A stretch of 64,000 nucleotides of DNA from Roseibium alexandrii DFL-11 (GCF_000158095.2 NZ_CM011002.1:4010703-4074702); one strand, 5' to 3'; counted from the stretch's first letter, positions 56,332 to 64,000 are shown. Made by a program: numbers and translations. Notes: generated from the sequence alone by a model not told the origin.

Positions 56332-57455
56332 TCTGGCCCCCCCTGGTTGCAGAACGGGGTTTCCCAAACGGTTGCGCTGCGCATACCGTGCGGTGTGTCG
56401 ACCTGGACCTTCGTACCGTCGTCCCAATGTGTCATGCGGACCATGCCGATGGCGACATTGGTTCTGAAATCCGGTGAGTATGCAGCCGAGCTGATGGTTC
56501 CAACCTGCCGGCCACCGCCGATGATGGGCCATAACTCGTTGCAGGGCGGGACGGGATCGCCATCGATCGCCACACTGCGGATCTGGCGGACAGGTCCTTC
56601 GACCGCAACACGGAGCAGCGCGTCCCGGCCGACACAACCGATCGCTTGCTGTGTCTGACAGAACTTGCCGAGTCCACACTCGTGCGGCGTGTTGTTGCGG
56701 GTCATATCGTTGCCGTAGGACAGCAATTGCCCCTCGATCCGCTCAATCAGGTTGGGACACCCGGCCCGGACATCCATGTCTGCTCCGGCCTCCATGAAGG
56801 CATCCCAGACGGGTTCGCCCCATTTGCTGCCGTCGACATAAAGCTCAAATCCACCCTGCTTCGAGTATCCGGAGCGCGCCAGCACCATGCGCTGCCCCTC
56901 AAATTCCACATAGTCATAGTGAAAGAACCGGATAGACCGTATGCGTTCGCCGAAGACCCGGGCGACCAGGTCCTCAGCTTGAGGGCCCTGGATGGCAAAA
57001 GGGGAAACGTCCGGCTCATCGACATCAACTTCCAAGCGAAACGCGTGCGCAAGGCCCTTGATCCAGAAAAGCAGGTCGCTGTCGGCAACCGAAACCCAAT
57101 ACTTGTCTTCCGCAAGTTTGGTCGTCACCGGATCGTTCAACATTCCGCCGGTCTCATCGACCATCGGTGTGTAGTAGCACCGGTTGAGTGCCATGTCCGA
57201 CAGGTCCCGAGGCGTCAGCATTTGTGCCAGACGCCCGGCATCCGGTCCCCAGAGTTCGACCTGGCGTTCGCAGGACACGTCCCAGATCTGAACTTTGGAT
57301 TTCAGATGCTTATAGTCCTCTTCCACCGACTCAAACACTGTCGGAAGAAGCATATGGTTGTAGACGGTGTAGGCTTTGACACCGGCTTCCTGGACACGGC
57401 GCGAGAAGGGTGTCTTGCGCGTGCGCCGGGAGATGGACAGAGACGGGACCTGCAT
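56328..57455 (-). CDS. dmdA: Dimethylsulfoniopropionate demethylase DmdA
   Basis: 375 residues, GcvT-fold protein. RTPFSRR-like start, GVKAYTVYNHMLLPTVFES, WDVSCERQVE, NDPVTTKLAEDKYWVSVADSD, RSGYSKQGGFELYVDGS, RAGCPNLIERIEGQLLSYGNDMT and the HECGLG stretch match DmdA of roseobacters as I recall it, and differ from glycine-cleavage GcvT. It moves a methyl from DMSP to tetrahydrofolate, leaving methylmercaptopropionate. ATG 57455 follows GGGAGGG. It is translationally coupled to dmdB; acuI follows, as next to dmdA in Ruegeria. Confidence 0.88.
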   Translation of the reverse strand: MQVPSLSISRRTRKTPFSRRVQEAGVKAYTVYNHMLLPTVFESVEEDYKHLKSKVQIWDVSCERQVELWGPDAGRLAQMLTPRDLSDMALNRCYYTPMVDETGGMLNDPVTTKLAEDKYWVSVADSDLLFWIKGLAHAFRLEVDVDEPDVSPFAIQGPQAEDLVARVFGERIRSIRFFHYDYVEFEGQRMVLARSGYSKQGGFELYVDGSKWGEPVWDAFMEAGADMDVRAGCPNLIERIEGQLLSYGNDMTRNNTPHECGLGKFCQTQQAIGCVGRDALLRVAVEGPVRQIRSVAIDGDPVPPCNELWPIIGGGRQVGTISSAAYSPDFRTNVAIGMVRMTHWDDGTKVQVDTPHGMRSATVWETPFCNQGGPE

Positions 57456-57467
57456 GCCGGGCCCTCC

Positions 57468-58094
57468 CTATGCGGCCTGTTCAGCGGCTGGACCGGACCA
57501 GTCGATCTGACAGATTTCGGCGCTGCGGCCGTCAAAGTCCCAAACACGGCCATAGGCACGCACACGGCCCTGAGTGGCGGTGGCGACCGTGATATCCGAG
57601 CCCATCCAGTATTCGGTGTTTGTGACCACGATATCCTGGTCCGGATCAGACCCGCCGACCGGAACCACCTCGCCCTTGATCGCCTTGCCTACAATCAGGC
57701 GGCGTTTCTTGCCTTCGTTTTCGTAAGACACCGGTGCGCGTTCAGCGCCAAGGAACTCGCTCACGAGGACTTTGAAGAGGCCTGTTGTCCCCTTCGCCTG
57801 GCCGGAGAAGATTTTCAAAAGGCCATCATAGGCGGCTTCCGAGGCGCGTTCGTCGATGTAGGCAGCGGCTTTCCAATTCCCGCGGGCCATCAGACCTGGG
57901 ATTTCGAGGACCAGGCCGACATTCAAACCGGACAGGTCTTCGCCCATATAATGACCTTTATCGATCCGGACACCGGCCCAGGCCTGGCAGTAGCCCTCTG
58001 TCGGCGCGTGTTTGCCAAGCGAAACGACGCACGGGCAGAAAACGGTGCAATTGCAGTTGAGGATCAATTCCCCACGGATGGCCCATCCAGTCAT
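57468..58094 (-). CDS. DUF1326 domain-containing protein
   Basis: 208 residues. The family signature NCNCTVFCPC (13-22, Cys14, 16, 20 and 22) lies near the N-terminus, followed by YCQAWAGVRIDKGHY and GLNVGLVLEIPGLMARGNWKAAAYIDERAS. The four clustered cysteines suggest metal or thiol binding, but no function is established. It is 11 nt downstream of the DUF2182 gene, its common genomic partner, and 12 nt upstream of dmdA. There is no signal peptide. Confidence 0.88.
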   Translation of the reverse strand: MTGWAIRGELILNCNCTVFCPCVVSLGKHAPTEGYCQAWAGVRIDKGHYMGEDLSGLNVGLVLEIPGLMARGNWKAAAYIDERASEAAYDGLLKIFSGQAKGTTGLFKVLVSEFLGAERAPVSYENEGKKRRLIVGKAIKGEVVPVGGSDPDQDIVVTNTEYWMGSDITVATATQGRVRAYGRVWDFDGRSAEICQIDWSGPAAEQAA

Positions 58095-58105
58095 TCTTGT
58101 CTCCG

Positions 58106-58894
58106 TTATAGATGTTTTATGAGTTCGATAATGAGGATTGCAGCGGCAGATCCCAGAAGCGCAAAACCGACAGGCATGGTCAGGTAACGGCCGAGCTGTG
58201 GGAGTTTTTCAAAGGTCATCAGCACCATCGCGAGGCCCATGAAGGCGAGGTTCATAGTGCCGGCCACAAAGGCCAACAGCATGAGGGCCCAGCAGCAGCC
58301 GAGGCAGATCGCGCCGAGGTGCAGCCCCATCCGGAAGGAGCCCGACAGCCCGTCTTGCCATTGGCCCATGAAGAAGATCAGCGGGCTCTGGCATTGGTTG
58401 AGACAGGCTTCTTTCAGTCTGCTGAATTGATATGCTCCGGCGAGCGCCAAAATGCCCGCGGTCAAATAGACTTCGGAACTGCGGCCGAAGGGGTCCAGCC
58501 AGCCTTGCGTGTCCAGTGCCGCCTGCAGAACGGCTGCGGGAACCGAAAAGCCGATCCAGACGAGCAGATATCCTGCAAGAAGGGCCGAGAAACCGGCGAT
58601 TGTGGCGCCTTGCGTGTGGGTAAGATCGAGATAGGTTTTCAACGCGGGTGCAATGGTCGGTGCCATCATGGCAAGGGACATCAAGCCCCACATTGCGATC
58701 AATCCGGCAAGGCTTGCGTCTGCGGCCGGACGGCAGAGGGATGCAAGGTAATCGAGGCCGAGCGCCTGCCATCCTGCAGGCAGATCGAGATCCGGTTGCA
58801 TCAGGAACAGAGCAGTCCACGCGCCAAGAACCGCGGCAAAGAACGCGATCCAGGCGGCCTGGCGCCGGTCAATTAATTGAAGGGCGATCTGCAC
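58106..58894 (-). CDS. DUF2182 metal-binding-type integral membrane protein
   Basis: 262 residues with about six to seven transmembrane helices. LIAMWGLMSLAMMAPTIAPAL, YQFSRLKEACLNQCQSPL and GAICLGCCWALMLLAFVAGTMNLAFMG are the DUF2182 hallmarks; the Cys pairs in helices suggest metal handling. GTG 58894 has GGGAGGA 6 nt upstream and is preferred; ATG 58909 (five codons earlier) has no such site. First gene of the operon running through DUF1326, dmdA, dmdB and acuI. Function is unknown. Confidence 0.88.
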   Translation of the reverse strand: MQIALQLIDRRQAAWIAFFAAVLGAWTALFLMQPDLDLPAGWQALGLDYLASLCRPAADASLAGLIAMWGLMSLAMMAPTIAPALKTYLDLTHTQGATIAGFSALLAGYLLVWIGFSVPAAVLQAALDTQGWLDPFGRSSEVYLTAGILALAGAYQFSRLKEACLNQCQSPLIFFMGQWQDGLSGSFRMGLHLGAICLGCCWALMLLAFVAGTMNLAFMGLAMVLMTFEKLPQLGRYLTMPVGFALLGSAAAILIIELIKHL

Positions 58895-58958
58895 CCAATG
58901 TCCTCCCATATCGTTGGGAAAAGGCTGGGCGCATCTGTTGAAAAAGTCAAATAATTAA

Positions 58959-58969
58959 TTGTCTGACAT
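58959..58969. promoter_or_regulatory. Candidate FadR-type GntR operator
   Basis: TTGTCTGACAT fits the FadR-subfamily consensus TNGTNNNACNA at all fixed positions except the last base. It lies in the AT-rich region between the DUF2182-dmdA operon and the divergent GntR gene, where it could control both. Confidence 0.5.
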
Positions 58970-59035
58970 TTAAAATATTTGCATTGACCCTGTTCCAGAG
59001 CCGAGCCTAGTCTTATAGAGAGGCGTCAGGGACGG

Positions 59036-59794
59036 GTGCGTGCAAAGGGGACACCATTGGCAATCGAGTATCAGGCGATCCGCAAGGAGGGTTTGTCGAC
59101 CCAGATTGCCAATGCGATCCGTAAGGCCATTCTCGATGGCGCGTTGAGCGTTGAAGAGCGTTTGCCGAGTGAAACAGAGCTCGCTGATCGGTTCGGTGTG
59201 TCCCGGGCAACCGTGCGCGAAGCGATGAAGCGTCTTGCGGCCCAGAACCTCATTCGCTCAGAAAGGGGCGCGTCCGGCGGCGCTTTCGTCAACCGCATCA
59301 CGTTTGATGAAGCTCGCGGCGATCTGGTGGGCACGACCCGGCTTCTCATCGGCATGAACAACATCCCGTTCGAAGATGCCATCGAAGCCCGTTACCTGCT
59401 TGAATCCTCATGTCTTGCACTTGCTTGCGAAAACCGCAGCGAAGACGATCTGACGGCGATGGCCCGGGAGATCAGCCTTCAAAGCGGGGATCTGTCGGAC
59501 GAACACTTCTGCGATTCTGATGTCCGGTTTCACTCGGTCATTGCCAAGGCAACCGGAAACCCGTTGCTAATGTTTCAGGTCTCGGGTGCGATCGAGGCCA
59601 TGCAGCCTTTGATGAACATGCTGGTCTACCGGCTTCGAGACAAAAAGCACATTGCCGGCCTTCATGACCGCCTTCGCGAAGCGCTGGGCCATCGGGATAG
59701 TGTGGCGGCGCAGACGGTATTGGAGGAAATCGCTGCCTACACGCGCCAGCTGGCGGAGCTGCGCCGCGCTCCAAAGGAAGATCCGGCAAACTGA
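59036..59794 (+). CDS. GntR family regulator, FadR subfamily (FCD domain)
   Basis: 252 residues. The winged helix (about 10-80) reads LSTQIANAIRKAILDGALSVEERLPSETELADRFGVSRATVREAMKRLAAQNLI. The C-terminal all-helical FCD ligand domain (about 95-230) has EDAIEARYLLESSCLALAC, DVRFHSVIAKATGNPLL and HDRLREALGHRD. It would sense an organic acid or CoA-type effector. Divergent position makes it the likely regulator of the DMSP operon. Start GTG 59036 is used; TTG 59057 preceded by AAGGGG is an equal option. Confidence 0.9.
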   Translation: MRAKGTPLAIEYQAIRKEGLSTQIANAIRKAILDGALSVEERLPSETELADRFGVSRATVREAMKRLAAQNLIRSERGASGGAFVNRITFDEARGDLVGTTRLLIGMNNIPFEDAIEARYLLESSCLALACENRSEDDLTAMAREISLQSGDLSDEHFCDSDVRFHSVIAKATGNPLLMFQVSGAIEAMQPLMNMLVYRLRDKKHIAGLHDRLREALGHRDSVAAQTVLEEIAAYTRQLAELRRAPKEDPAN

Positions 59795-59886
59795 CCGGAA
59801 TACCCTTGACGAAGGTTGAGCCAGAGTTGGAAGTTCAGGGAACGGGACGTGCCGCCGGCATGCCGATTTCCTGAAAGGACGTTCTC

Positions 59887-60852
59887 TTGGGCAACGCGCA
59901 TATTCCAATCATCGACTTGGGCGGTTTGGTGGGAGGTGCGCCCGGCGGGCTTGAACAAGCCGCACAAAAGATCGGCGAAGCTGCACGCGAGGCCGGGTTC
60001 TTCTATTTAAAGAACCATGGCATTGATGCGGACCTGATTGCCGCAATCAATGTGGCTGCCCACGCCGTTTTTGCTTTGCCTGACGTCGATAAACTGGCAC
60101 TGACGAAGGACTTCCACACGACCAACCGTGGCTATGTTCCGATGGAGGGGGAAAACCTTGATCCATCCAAACCGGCGGATCTGAAGGAAGCTTTTAATGT
60201 CGGCCTTGAACTTGCTTCGGATGATCCGCGCATTTTGGCGGGAGAACCGTTCCGAGCACTAAACCAATGGCCGCATATACCGGGATGGCGGGACACGGTC
60301 CTCAAATACTTCAATGCTGTTTGGGGGCTTGGCCGGACGATTCACAGGGCCATCGCGCTTGATCTGAAAGCAGCACCCGATTTTTTCGAAGACAAGCTTG
60401 ACGCGCCAATGGCAACCCTGCGCCTGCTTCATTATCCGCCCCAGCCTGCCAATGCGGCGGCAGGTCAAATTGGGGCTGGAACCCATACAGACTATGGCAA
60501 CATCACCATTTTGCTCCCTGACGAGGTTGGCGGACTGGAGGTTCGGCGCCGAGACGGTGAATGGATCCAAGCCCCAACTGTTGACGGCACGTTCATCTGC
60601 AATATTGGCGACTGCTTGATGCGCTGGACCAACGACGTTTATGTCTCTACGCCGCATCGCGTCGTGAACGACAGTGGCCGCGAGCGGTATTCGATCGCGT
60701 TCTTCCTCGACCCGAACCCGGATGCCGAAGTCTCTTGTCTTCCCGGGTGCGTGAGCGCAGACAGGGCACCCCGGTACGCGCCGGTTTCCGGCGCTGAGTA
60801 TCTCTGGTCTCGTCTGGATGCCACCTACGAACAGGCAAAGAAGGGCAGCTGA
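59887..60852 (+). CDS. 2-oxoglutarate/Fe(II) oxygenase, isopenicillin N synthase-like
   Basis: 321 residues. Iron ligands His200 and Asp202 (AGTHTDYGNI) and His257 (STPHRVVND), and the 2-oxoglutarate arginine Arg267 (RERYSIAFF), are all present. The N-terminal PIIDLGGLVGGAP...AAREAGFFYLKNHGI is the DIOX_N domain. Bacterial members hydroxylate or desaturate varied small molecules; the substrate is unknown. TTG 59887 is the start because AAAGGACG lies just upstream and PIIDL is the family start. It begins 92 nt after the GntR gene on the same strand. Confidence 0.9.
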   Translation: MGNAHIPIIDLGGLVGGAPGGLEQAAQKIGEAAREAGFFYLKNHGIDADLIAAINVAAHAVFALPDVDKLALTKDFHTTNRGYVPMEGENLDPSKPADLKEAFNVGLELASDDPRILAGEPFRALNQWPHIPGWRDTVLKYFNAVWGLGRTIHRAIALDLKAAPDFFEDKLDAPMATLRLLHYPPQPANAAAGQIGAGTHTDYGNITILLPDEVGGLEVRRRDGEWIQAPTVDGTFICNIGDCLMRWTNDVYVSTPHRVVNDSGRERYSIAFFLDPNPDAEVSCLPGCVSADRAPRYAPVSGAEYLWSRLDATYEQAKKGS

Positions 60853-60947
60853 GACGAATCCGCACAGGTGGCGGAGCCCCGTGCCAAACCCAATCCATCC
60901 CGTTTTTCCGCTCGTAGACAGATCAGCCAGAAACAAGGAGTGGTTTG

Positions 60948-61316
60948 GTGATCTCGGTCTATTACGACGGCAAATGCGGATTGTGTTCCAAGGAAATCAA
61001 TTTCTTCAAGCGGCGGACCCCGAAGCATCCAATCTTGTGGCACGACATCGCCAACGATCCTGCGCAGCTGGAAGGCACGGGCGTTTCCCAGGCAGAAGCC
61101 CTGATGTTCATGCACGTTCGAGATGCGGAGGGGGTGATGCGGACAGAAGTTGACGCCTTTATCGCACTTTGGCGCCAATTCTCCGGGTGGTCGCTCCTCA
61201 GCTGGTTTGTTTCCCTTCCGGGGATATACCAGCTTGCGGGCCTGCTTTATCGCATGTTTGCAAAGGTGCGCTTCAACCGTTACCCGCATTGCCAAGCGAG
61301 TTTGGAAGAAGCGTGA
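60948..61316 (+). CDS. Thiol-disulfide oxidoreductase DCC family protein
   Basis: 122 residues (DUF393). ISVYYDGKCGLCSKEINFFKRR carries the CxxC-type pair Cys12/Cys15 in a thioredoxin-like start, and EALMFMHVRDAEGVMRTEVDAFIALWR and LYRMFAKVRFNRY follow the family pattern. The physiological partner is unknown. GTG 60948 is used because AAGGAG lies 7 nt upstream; TTG 60945 is less likely. It converges with the glutathione peroxidase gene 7 nt away. Confidence 0.88.
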   Translation: MISVYYDGKCGLCSKEINFFKRRTPKHPILWHDIANDPAQLEGTGVSQAEALMFMHVRDAEGVMRTEVDAFIALWRQFSGWSLLSWFVSLPGIYQLAGLLYRMFAKVRFNRYPHCQASLEEA

Positions 61317-61323
61317 CCCGGCG

Positions 61324-61914
61324 TTAGGAACTTTGATCAGCCGGCAGTTGGTCGAGATACTTCTCGATTTCGGCCACGACGGCCTTGGACGTCGGTTTGG
61401 CCGGAGTTCCAAACCAGGACACTAAGGACCCGTCCGGCCCAACGAGGTACTTGTGGAAGTTCCAGTTCGGCCGCGCGAGCGAGCCAAATTCCTCAACAGC
61501 CCATTGATAGAACGGGTGGGCAGTGTCCCCACGCACGGACGTCTTCGCGGTCATCTGGAAGGTTGCGCCGTATTTAGCTTCACAATAGGCGGCAATTTCG
61601 CCGTCTTTGCGTGGTTCCTGACCGCCAAAGTCATTTGATGGAACGCCGAGCACGACAAGGCCTTGTTCAGCGTATCTCTCATGCAGCTCTTGAAGTCCGG
61701 ACAACTGGCCACTGAACCCGCAGGCCGTTGCCGTATTCACCACAAGGACCACCTTGCCCTCGTATTCCTTCATTGGCAGGGAAAGGCCGTTTGCGAGTTC
61801 AAAGCTGAAATCATGGGCGCTGCCCGTCTGTGTCGCAGGATCAGCGGCGACAGCTTGGCCGGTTGCCGCGAGGATACCGGAAATGAAAACAGCGGCAGGA
61901 GCGAAACGCGTCAT
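61324..61914 (-). CDS. Glutathione peroxidase, exported
   Basis: 196 residues. The catalytic triad is Cys65 (TATACGFSGQ), Gln99 (SNDFGGQEP) and Trp151 (RPNWNFHKYL). The enzyme reduces peroxides with thiols. The signal peptide is residues 1-24 (VFISGILAATGQAVAA), so it acts in the periplasm, where thioredoxin-like reductants may serve instead of glutathione. ATG 61914 has GGAG 8 nt upstream, better than the TTG 18 nt before it. Confidence 0.92.
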   Translation of the reverse strand: MTRFAPAAVFISGILAATGQAVAADPATQTGSAHDFSFELANGLSLPMKEYEGKVVLVVNTATACGFSGQLSGLQELHERYAEQGLVVLGVPSNDFGGQEPRKDGEIAAYCEAKYGATFQMTAKTSVRGDTAHPFYQWAVEEFGSLARPNWNFHKYLVGPDGSLVSWFGTPAKPTSKAVVAEIEKYLDQLPADQSS

Positions 61915-62007
61915 TACAGATCTCCGAAGCAATTTGCTTTTGTTGTTTACGGAGGTGATCGTTTAACAGTTCACTGTTCAGCTTGCCGGTCTGACGTTGC
62001 GGGCACC

Positions 62008-62418
62008 CTAATCGCGAACCACAAAGACGGAACATCCGGCCCGGCGCACGACGCGCGATGCGGTTGATCCGAGGAAGTAATCCTGGGCGCTCGGGTGGTG
62101 GGAGCCGACAATGATGAGATCGACACCATTGTCTTCGGCAAAGGCTGCAATCTGCACCCCCGGCTTTCCGCTCACAACCTTGCACTGGATGCTGTCATCG
62201 CCACCAGCCGCTTCGCGCAGCTTGTTTTCGACCTTTGTTGTCAGATGATTGTCGACTTTCATGGTGACGAATTCGGACACAAAACCCGGGATGCTTTCAA
62301 GAACGGTCAGCAAGGTGATCCGGCCTCCGCCTGCGATAAGGTGGCGGGCGTTTTCCAGCTTTCGGGCGATCAATGTTTCATGATCAAGAGCGACCGGTAT
62401 CAGGACATGTTTGTACAT
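62008..62418 (-). CDS. Universal stress protein (UspA family)
   Basis: 136 residues. The start YKHVLIPVALDHETLIARKLENARHL and the end VDLIIVGSHHPSAQDYFLGSTASRVVRRAGCSVFVVRD match the UspA fold with the GxxG-type ATP-binding loop. Such proteins help survive starvation and stress. It is a single-domain member with gaps of about 60-90 nt on both sides. Confidence 0.93.
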   Translation of the reverse strand: MYKHVLIPVALDHETLIARKLENARHLIAGGGRITLLTVLESIPGFVSEFVTMKVDNHLTTKVENKLREAAGGDDSIQCKVVSGKPGVQIAAFAEDNGVDLIIVGSHHPSAQDYFLGSTASRVVRRAGCSVFVVRD

Positions 62419-62482
62419 CGGATCTAAATCCTCCCAATTTTGAAACTCATCTGGCCGCGCCTTGCCCGGTTATCACTCGGCG

Positions 62483-63493
62483 TCAGGCATGACCTTCTGC
62501 AAGCTTTCGGACCGCATCGACATAGCGGACCGGTACATCAATGCCTTCCACTCTGGCCTTGGCGATTGTGGCAGCGCGGCGGCTGCCGGGCAGGCGCGCG
62601 CCCTCCATTGTTTCGATAAGGCTGAGCAGAGTGTCGATGCGAGCAGCGAAATGCTCCGTATCCATCGGCTTCATGGCGATCAGGAATTGACCAACTCCGG
62701 GAGGTGGTCCATCGGCGGAAAAGAACGAGGATGCTTCGGTGCTTTTAGATGCGCCCGTCATGACCGAGGCCAGGATCTCCACCATCAGTGCCAGCGCTGT
62801 GCCCTTGGCTTCGCCAATCGGCAGCATTGTGCCTTCGAGCGCAGCTTCGGCACTTGTGGTCGGGTTGCCGTCTTTGTCGAGCGCCCAGCCCTCTGGGATG
62901 TCTTTACCGGCTTTGCGTGCATTCATTACCTTGCCGCGGGCCACCCGTGACAGGGAGAGATCCACCACAAGCGGATCCTTACCGGGCCGGGGCGCTGCAA
63001 AGGCAATCGGGTTGGTTCCAAAAACGGGATCCTTGGCCCCGAACGGTGCCATCGCCGCCGGTGCGTTGGCCACCATGATCGCCATCAATCCCTGTTTGGC
63101 GAGCTTTTCGACCTGAACCGAGAGCGCGCCGCAGTGATGCGACCGCGTAATGCCCATGGTTGCGCAGCCGTGTTCCAGCGCGACTTCAGAGCCTTTCTCA
63201 ATGACCGCATCAAGTGCGGGATAGGCAAATCCGAAACCGGCATCTGCGAGGAGGCTGCTTATTCCCTTGTGAGAAATTATAACTTCTGCCGCGGCAGCGA
63301 TTTTGCCGGACTGGACTTGAGCGGCGTAGTCCTCCACCCGCGAAAATCCGTGCCCTACCTGACCTTCCGCTTCTGCGGCCACAAGGGCATTTGCAACGGA
63401 CTGCGCGGCTAGGTCTGGCACTCCCACGGCCAGGAAGGCGGACTTGATCAAAAGTTCTGCATTACAAAGGCTGAGGCGTTCGGTCGCTTCCAT
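62483..63493 (-). CDS. Malate/L-lactate/sulfolactate-type NAD(P) dehydrogenase
   Basis: 336 residues of the LDH2/MDHG family. GHGFSRVEDYAAQVQSGKI, ITRSHHCGALSVQVEKLAKQGLMAIMVANAPAAMAPFGA, FGTNPIAFAAP and PLVVDLSLSRVARGKVMNARKAG are the family signatures. Members include ComC, (2R)-3-sulfolactate dehydrogenase, as well as malate and ureidoglycolate dehydrogenases. The next gene on the same strand is SuyB-like, which favours sulfolactate. ATG 63493 is chosen; the ribosome binding site is weak. Confidence 0.85.
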   Translation of the reverse strand: MEATERLSLCNAELLIKSAFLAVGVPDLAAQSVANALVAAEAEGQVGHGFSRVEDYAAQVQSGKIAAAAEVIISHKGISSLLADAGFGFAYPALDAVIEKGSEVALEHGCATMGITRSHHCGALSVQVEKLAKQGLMAIMVANAPAAMAPFGAKDPVFGTNPIAFAAPRPGKDPLVVDLSLSRVARGKVMNARKAGKDIPEGWALDKDGNPTTSAEAALEGTMLPIGEAKGTALALMVEILASVMTGASKSTEASSFFSADGPPPGVGQFLIAMKPMDTEHFAARIDTLLSLIETMEGARLPGSRRAATIAKARVEGIDVPVRYVDAVRKLAEGHA

Positions 63494-63582
63494 CGGTGTG
63501 TGTGCTTTCAAAAGACAACAGATCGCCGACACTTATTTCAAATTTTGGGGCTTGGCGATGCCCTAGCTGTAAGGCTGAGTAT

Positions 63583-63609
63583 CTGGTGGCTGGTTTCCAG
63601 CCACCAGAC
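63583..63609. terminator. Perfect hairpin between the lyase and dehydrogenase genes
   Basis: TCTGGTGGCTGG / CCAGCCACCAGA form a perfect 12-bp stem with a 3-nt loop. It starts 10 nt after the lyase stop on the minus strand. There is no clear T-run, so it may slow transcription or protect the upstream RNA end. Confidence 0.5.
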
Positions 63610-63618
63610 CAGTTGGTT

Positions 63619-64000
63619 TTAAGCGCTACGGTAGAGTTTGGTCATCGAGAATTCACGGTGACCAAGTGCTTCCGCAGCCGTGTTCCGGCCATTGGCGGTG
63701 CGGCAGATCATTTCAATCAACGCATCGCCGGCCTCATCGATGGTCATTTCCCGGCGCAAAATGCCGGAGACATCAACGTCCACGTGTTCACTCATCGTGC
63801 GAACCGTGCGCGGATTGGCCGTGATCTTGATCACCGGCACAATCGGGTTGCCAACCACATTGCCCTGTCCTGTCGGGAAGGTGTGGATCACGGCTCCGCC
63901 GGCGGCCATCAAGGTCACGCATTCCGCGGCTGCGGACGATGAGTCCATGAAATAGAGGCCATTGCCCGACTTCGGCGCTTCGGCAGGATCGAGAATATCG
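63619..64000 (-). CDS. UxaA-family lyase, C-terminal part (5' end outside window), SuyB-like
   Basis: The frame stays open to the window edge, giving about 126 C-terminal residues. [20 protein letters not shown] leads into [26 protein letters not shown], then [17 protein letters not shown] and ALGHREF near the end. The UxaA family covers altronate and galactarate dehydratases and (2R)-sulfolactate sulfo-lyase SuyB. As I recall, FPTGQGN at this position is seen in SuyB-type proteins, where altronate enzymes have FTTGRG. The small SuyA partner would lie upstream, outside the window. Family is sure, SuyB function probable. Confidence 0.75.
   Translation of the reverse strand, partial: DILDPAEAPKSGNGLYFMDSSSAAAECVTLMAAGGAVIHTFPTGQGNVVGNPIVPVIKITANPRTVRTMSEHVDVDVSGILRREMTIDEAGDALIEMICRTANGRNTAAEALGHREFSMTKLYRSA

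Noticed and set aside
54697..56679. Longer 660-codon version of the CoA ligase gene
   Set aside because: The first 116 codons run through the end of dmdA in another frame. The GTG at 56331 overlapping the dmdA stop begins the conserved protein.
56646..58187. Open frame of 513 codons on the plus strand
   Set aside because: It is the mirror of dmdA and DUF1326, both firmly supported. No family signature is seen.
1..64000. CRISPR array, prophage or toxin-antitoxin pair
   Set aside because: No regularly spaced direct repeats, phage structural genes or recognisable small toxin-antitoxin pair were seen by eye on either strand.

Overview
The window looks like chromosome of a marine alphaproteobacterium, most like the Hyphomicrobiales family Stappiaceae (Roseibium/Labrenzia group). 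This is inferred from protein sequence style, the imuA-imuB-dnaE2 mutasome with an alphaproteobacterial SOS box, the chorismate mutase-like/hisC/prephenate dehydrogenase run, phaR-phaAB, and a dimethylsulfoniopropionate (DMSP) demethylation operon. No 16S rRNA gene is present to prove it. Coding density is high and most genes are ordinary core functions. I see no rRNA, tRNA, CRISPR array, prophage or intact transposase.

Layout. 1-460: tail of an RND efflux pump. 462-6446: SOS-inducible translesion cassette dnaE2/imuB/imuA on the minus strand, with a LexA box at 6461-6475. 6957-15203: translation, secretion and central metabolism genes (rplS, ffh, chorismate mutase, rpsP, rimM, trmD, acnA) plus a VanZ-like membrane protein. 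15324-23249: lytic transglycosylase, a divergent isonitrile-hydratase-like gene and GlxA-type regulator, two small conserved-looking proteins, a Tat-exported multicopper oxidase, gamma-glutamyltransferase and a GlcG/HbpS-like protein. 23314-26274: polyhydroxybutyrate module (phaR divergent from phaA-phaB). 26331-32978: DUF3299 protein, methyltransferase, septation protein, rpmF, mtgA, cfa and a prenyl diphosphate synthase. 32990-35939: aromatic amino acid operon. 36029-42299: methyltransferase, gloB, DUF533/TerB protein, Lrp regulator divergent from hpd, gshB. 42409-51454: yraN, rsmI, PBP-activator lipoprotein, coaBC, P-loop protein, ring-cleavage dioxygenase, OmpA and Cys-rich repeat proteins, dut, a HAD phosphatase and cysK. 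51633-52216: rplT and rpmI.

52500-53675 is a compositionally foreign patch: about 28% G+C just upstream of a sulfotransferase gene, followed by the C-terminal remnant of a LysR regulator. From 53690 to 58894 (minus strand) five tightly packed genes form what reads as a DMSP demethylation operon: DUF2182 membrane protein, DUF1326 protein, dmdA, a dmdB-like CoA ligase and acuI. A divergent FadR-type GntR regulator (59036) sits next to it, with a near-consensus operator in the shared promoter region. The right end holds a 2-oxoglutarate oxygenase, a DCC-family protein, glutathione peroxidase, a universal stress protein, a malate/L-sulfolactate-type dehydrogenase and the C-terminus of a UxaA/SuyB-type lyase. 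The last two suggest sulfolactate use.

The most interesting material is therefore organosulfur metabolism at the right end. The two metal-binding-type proteins of unknown function (DUF2182, DUF1326) built into the DMSP demethylation operon are the best candidate for an undescribed component.
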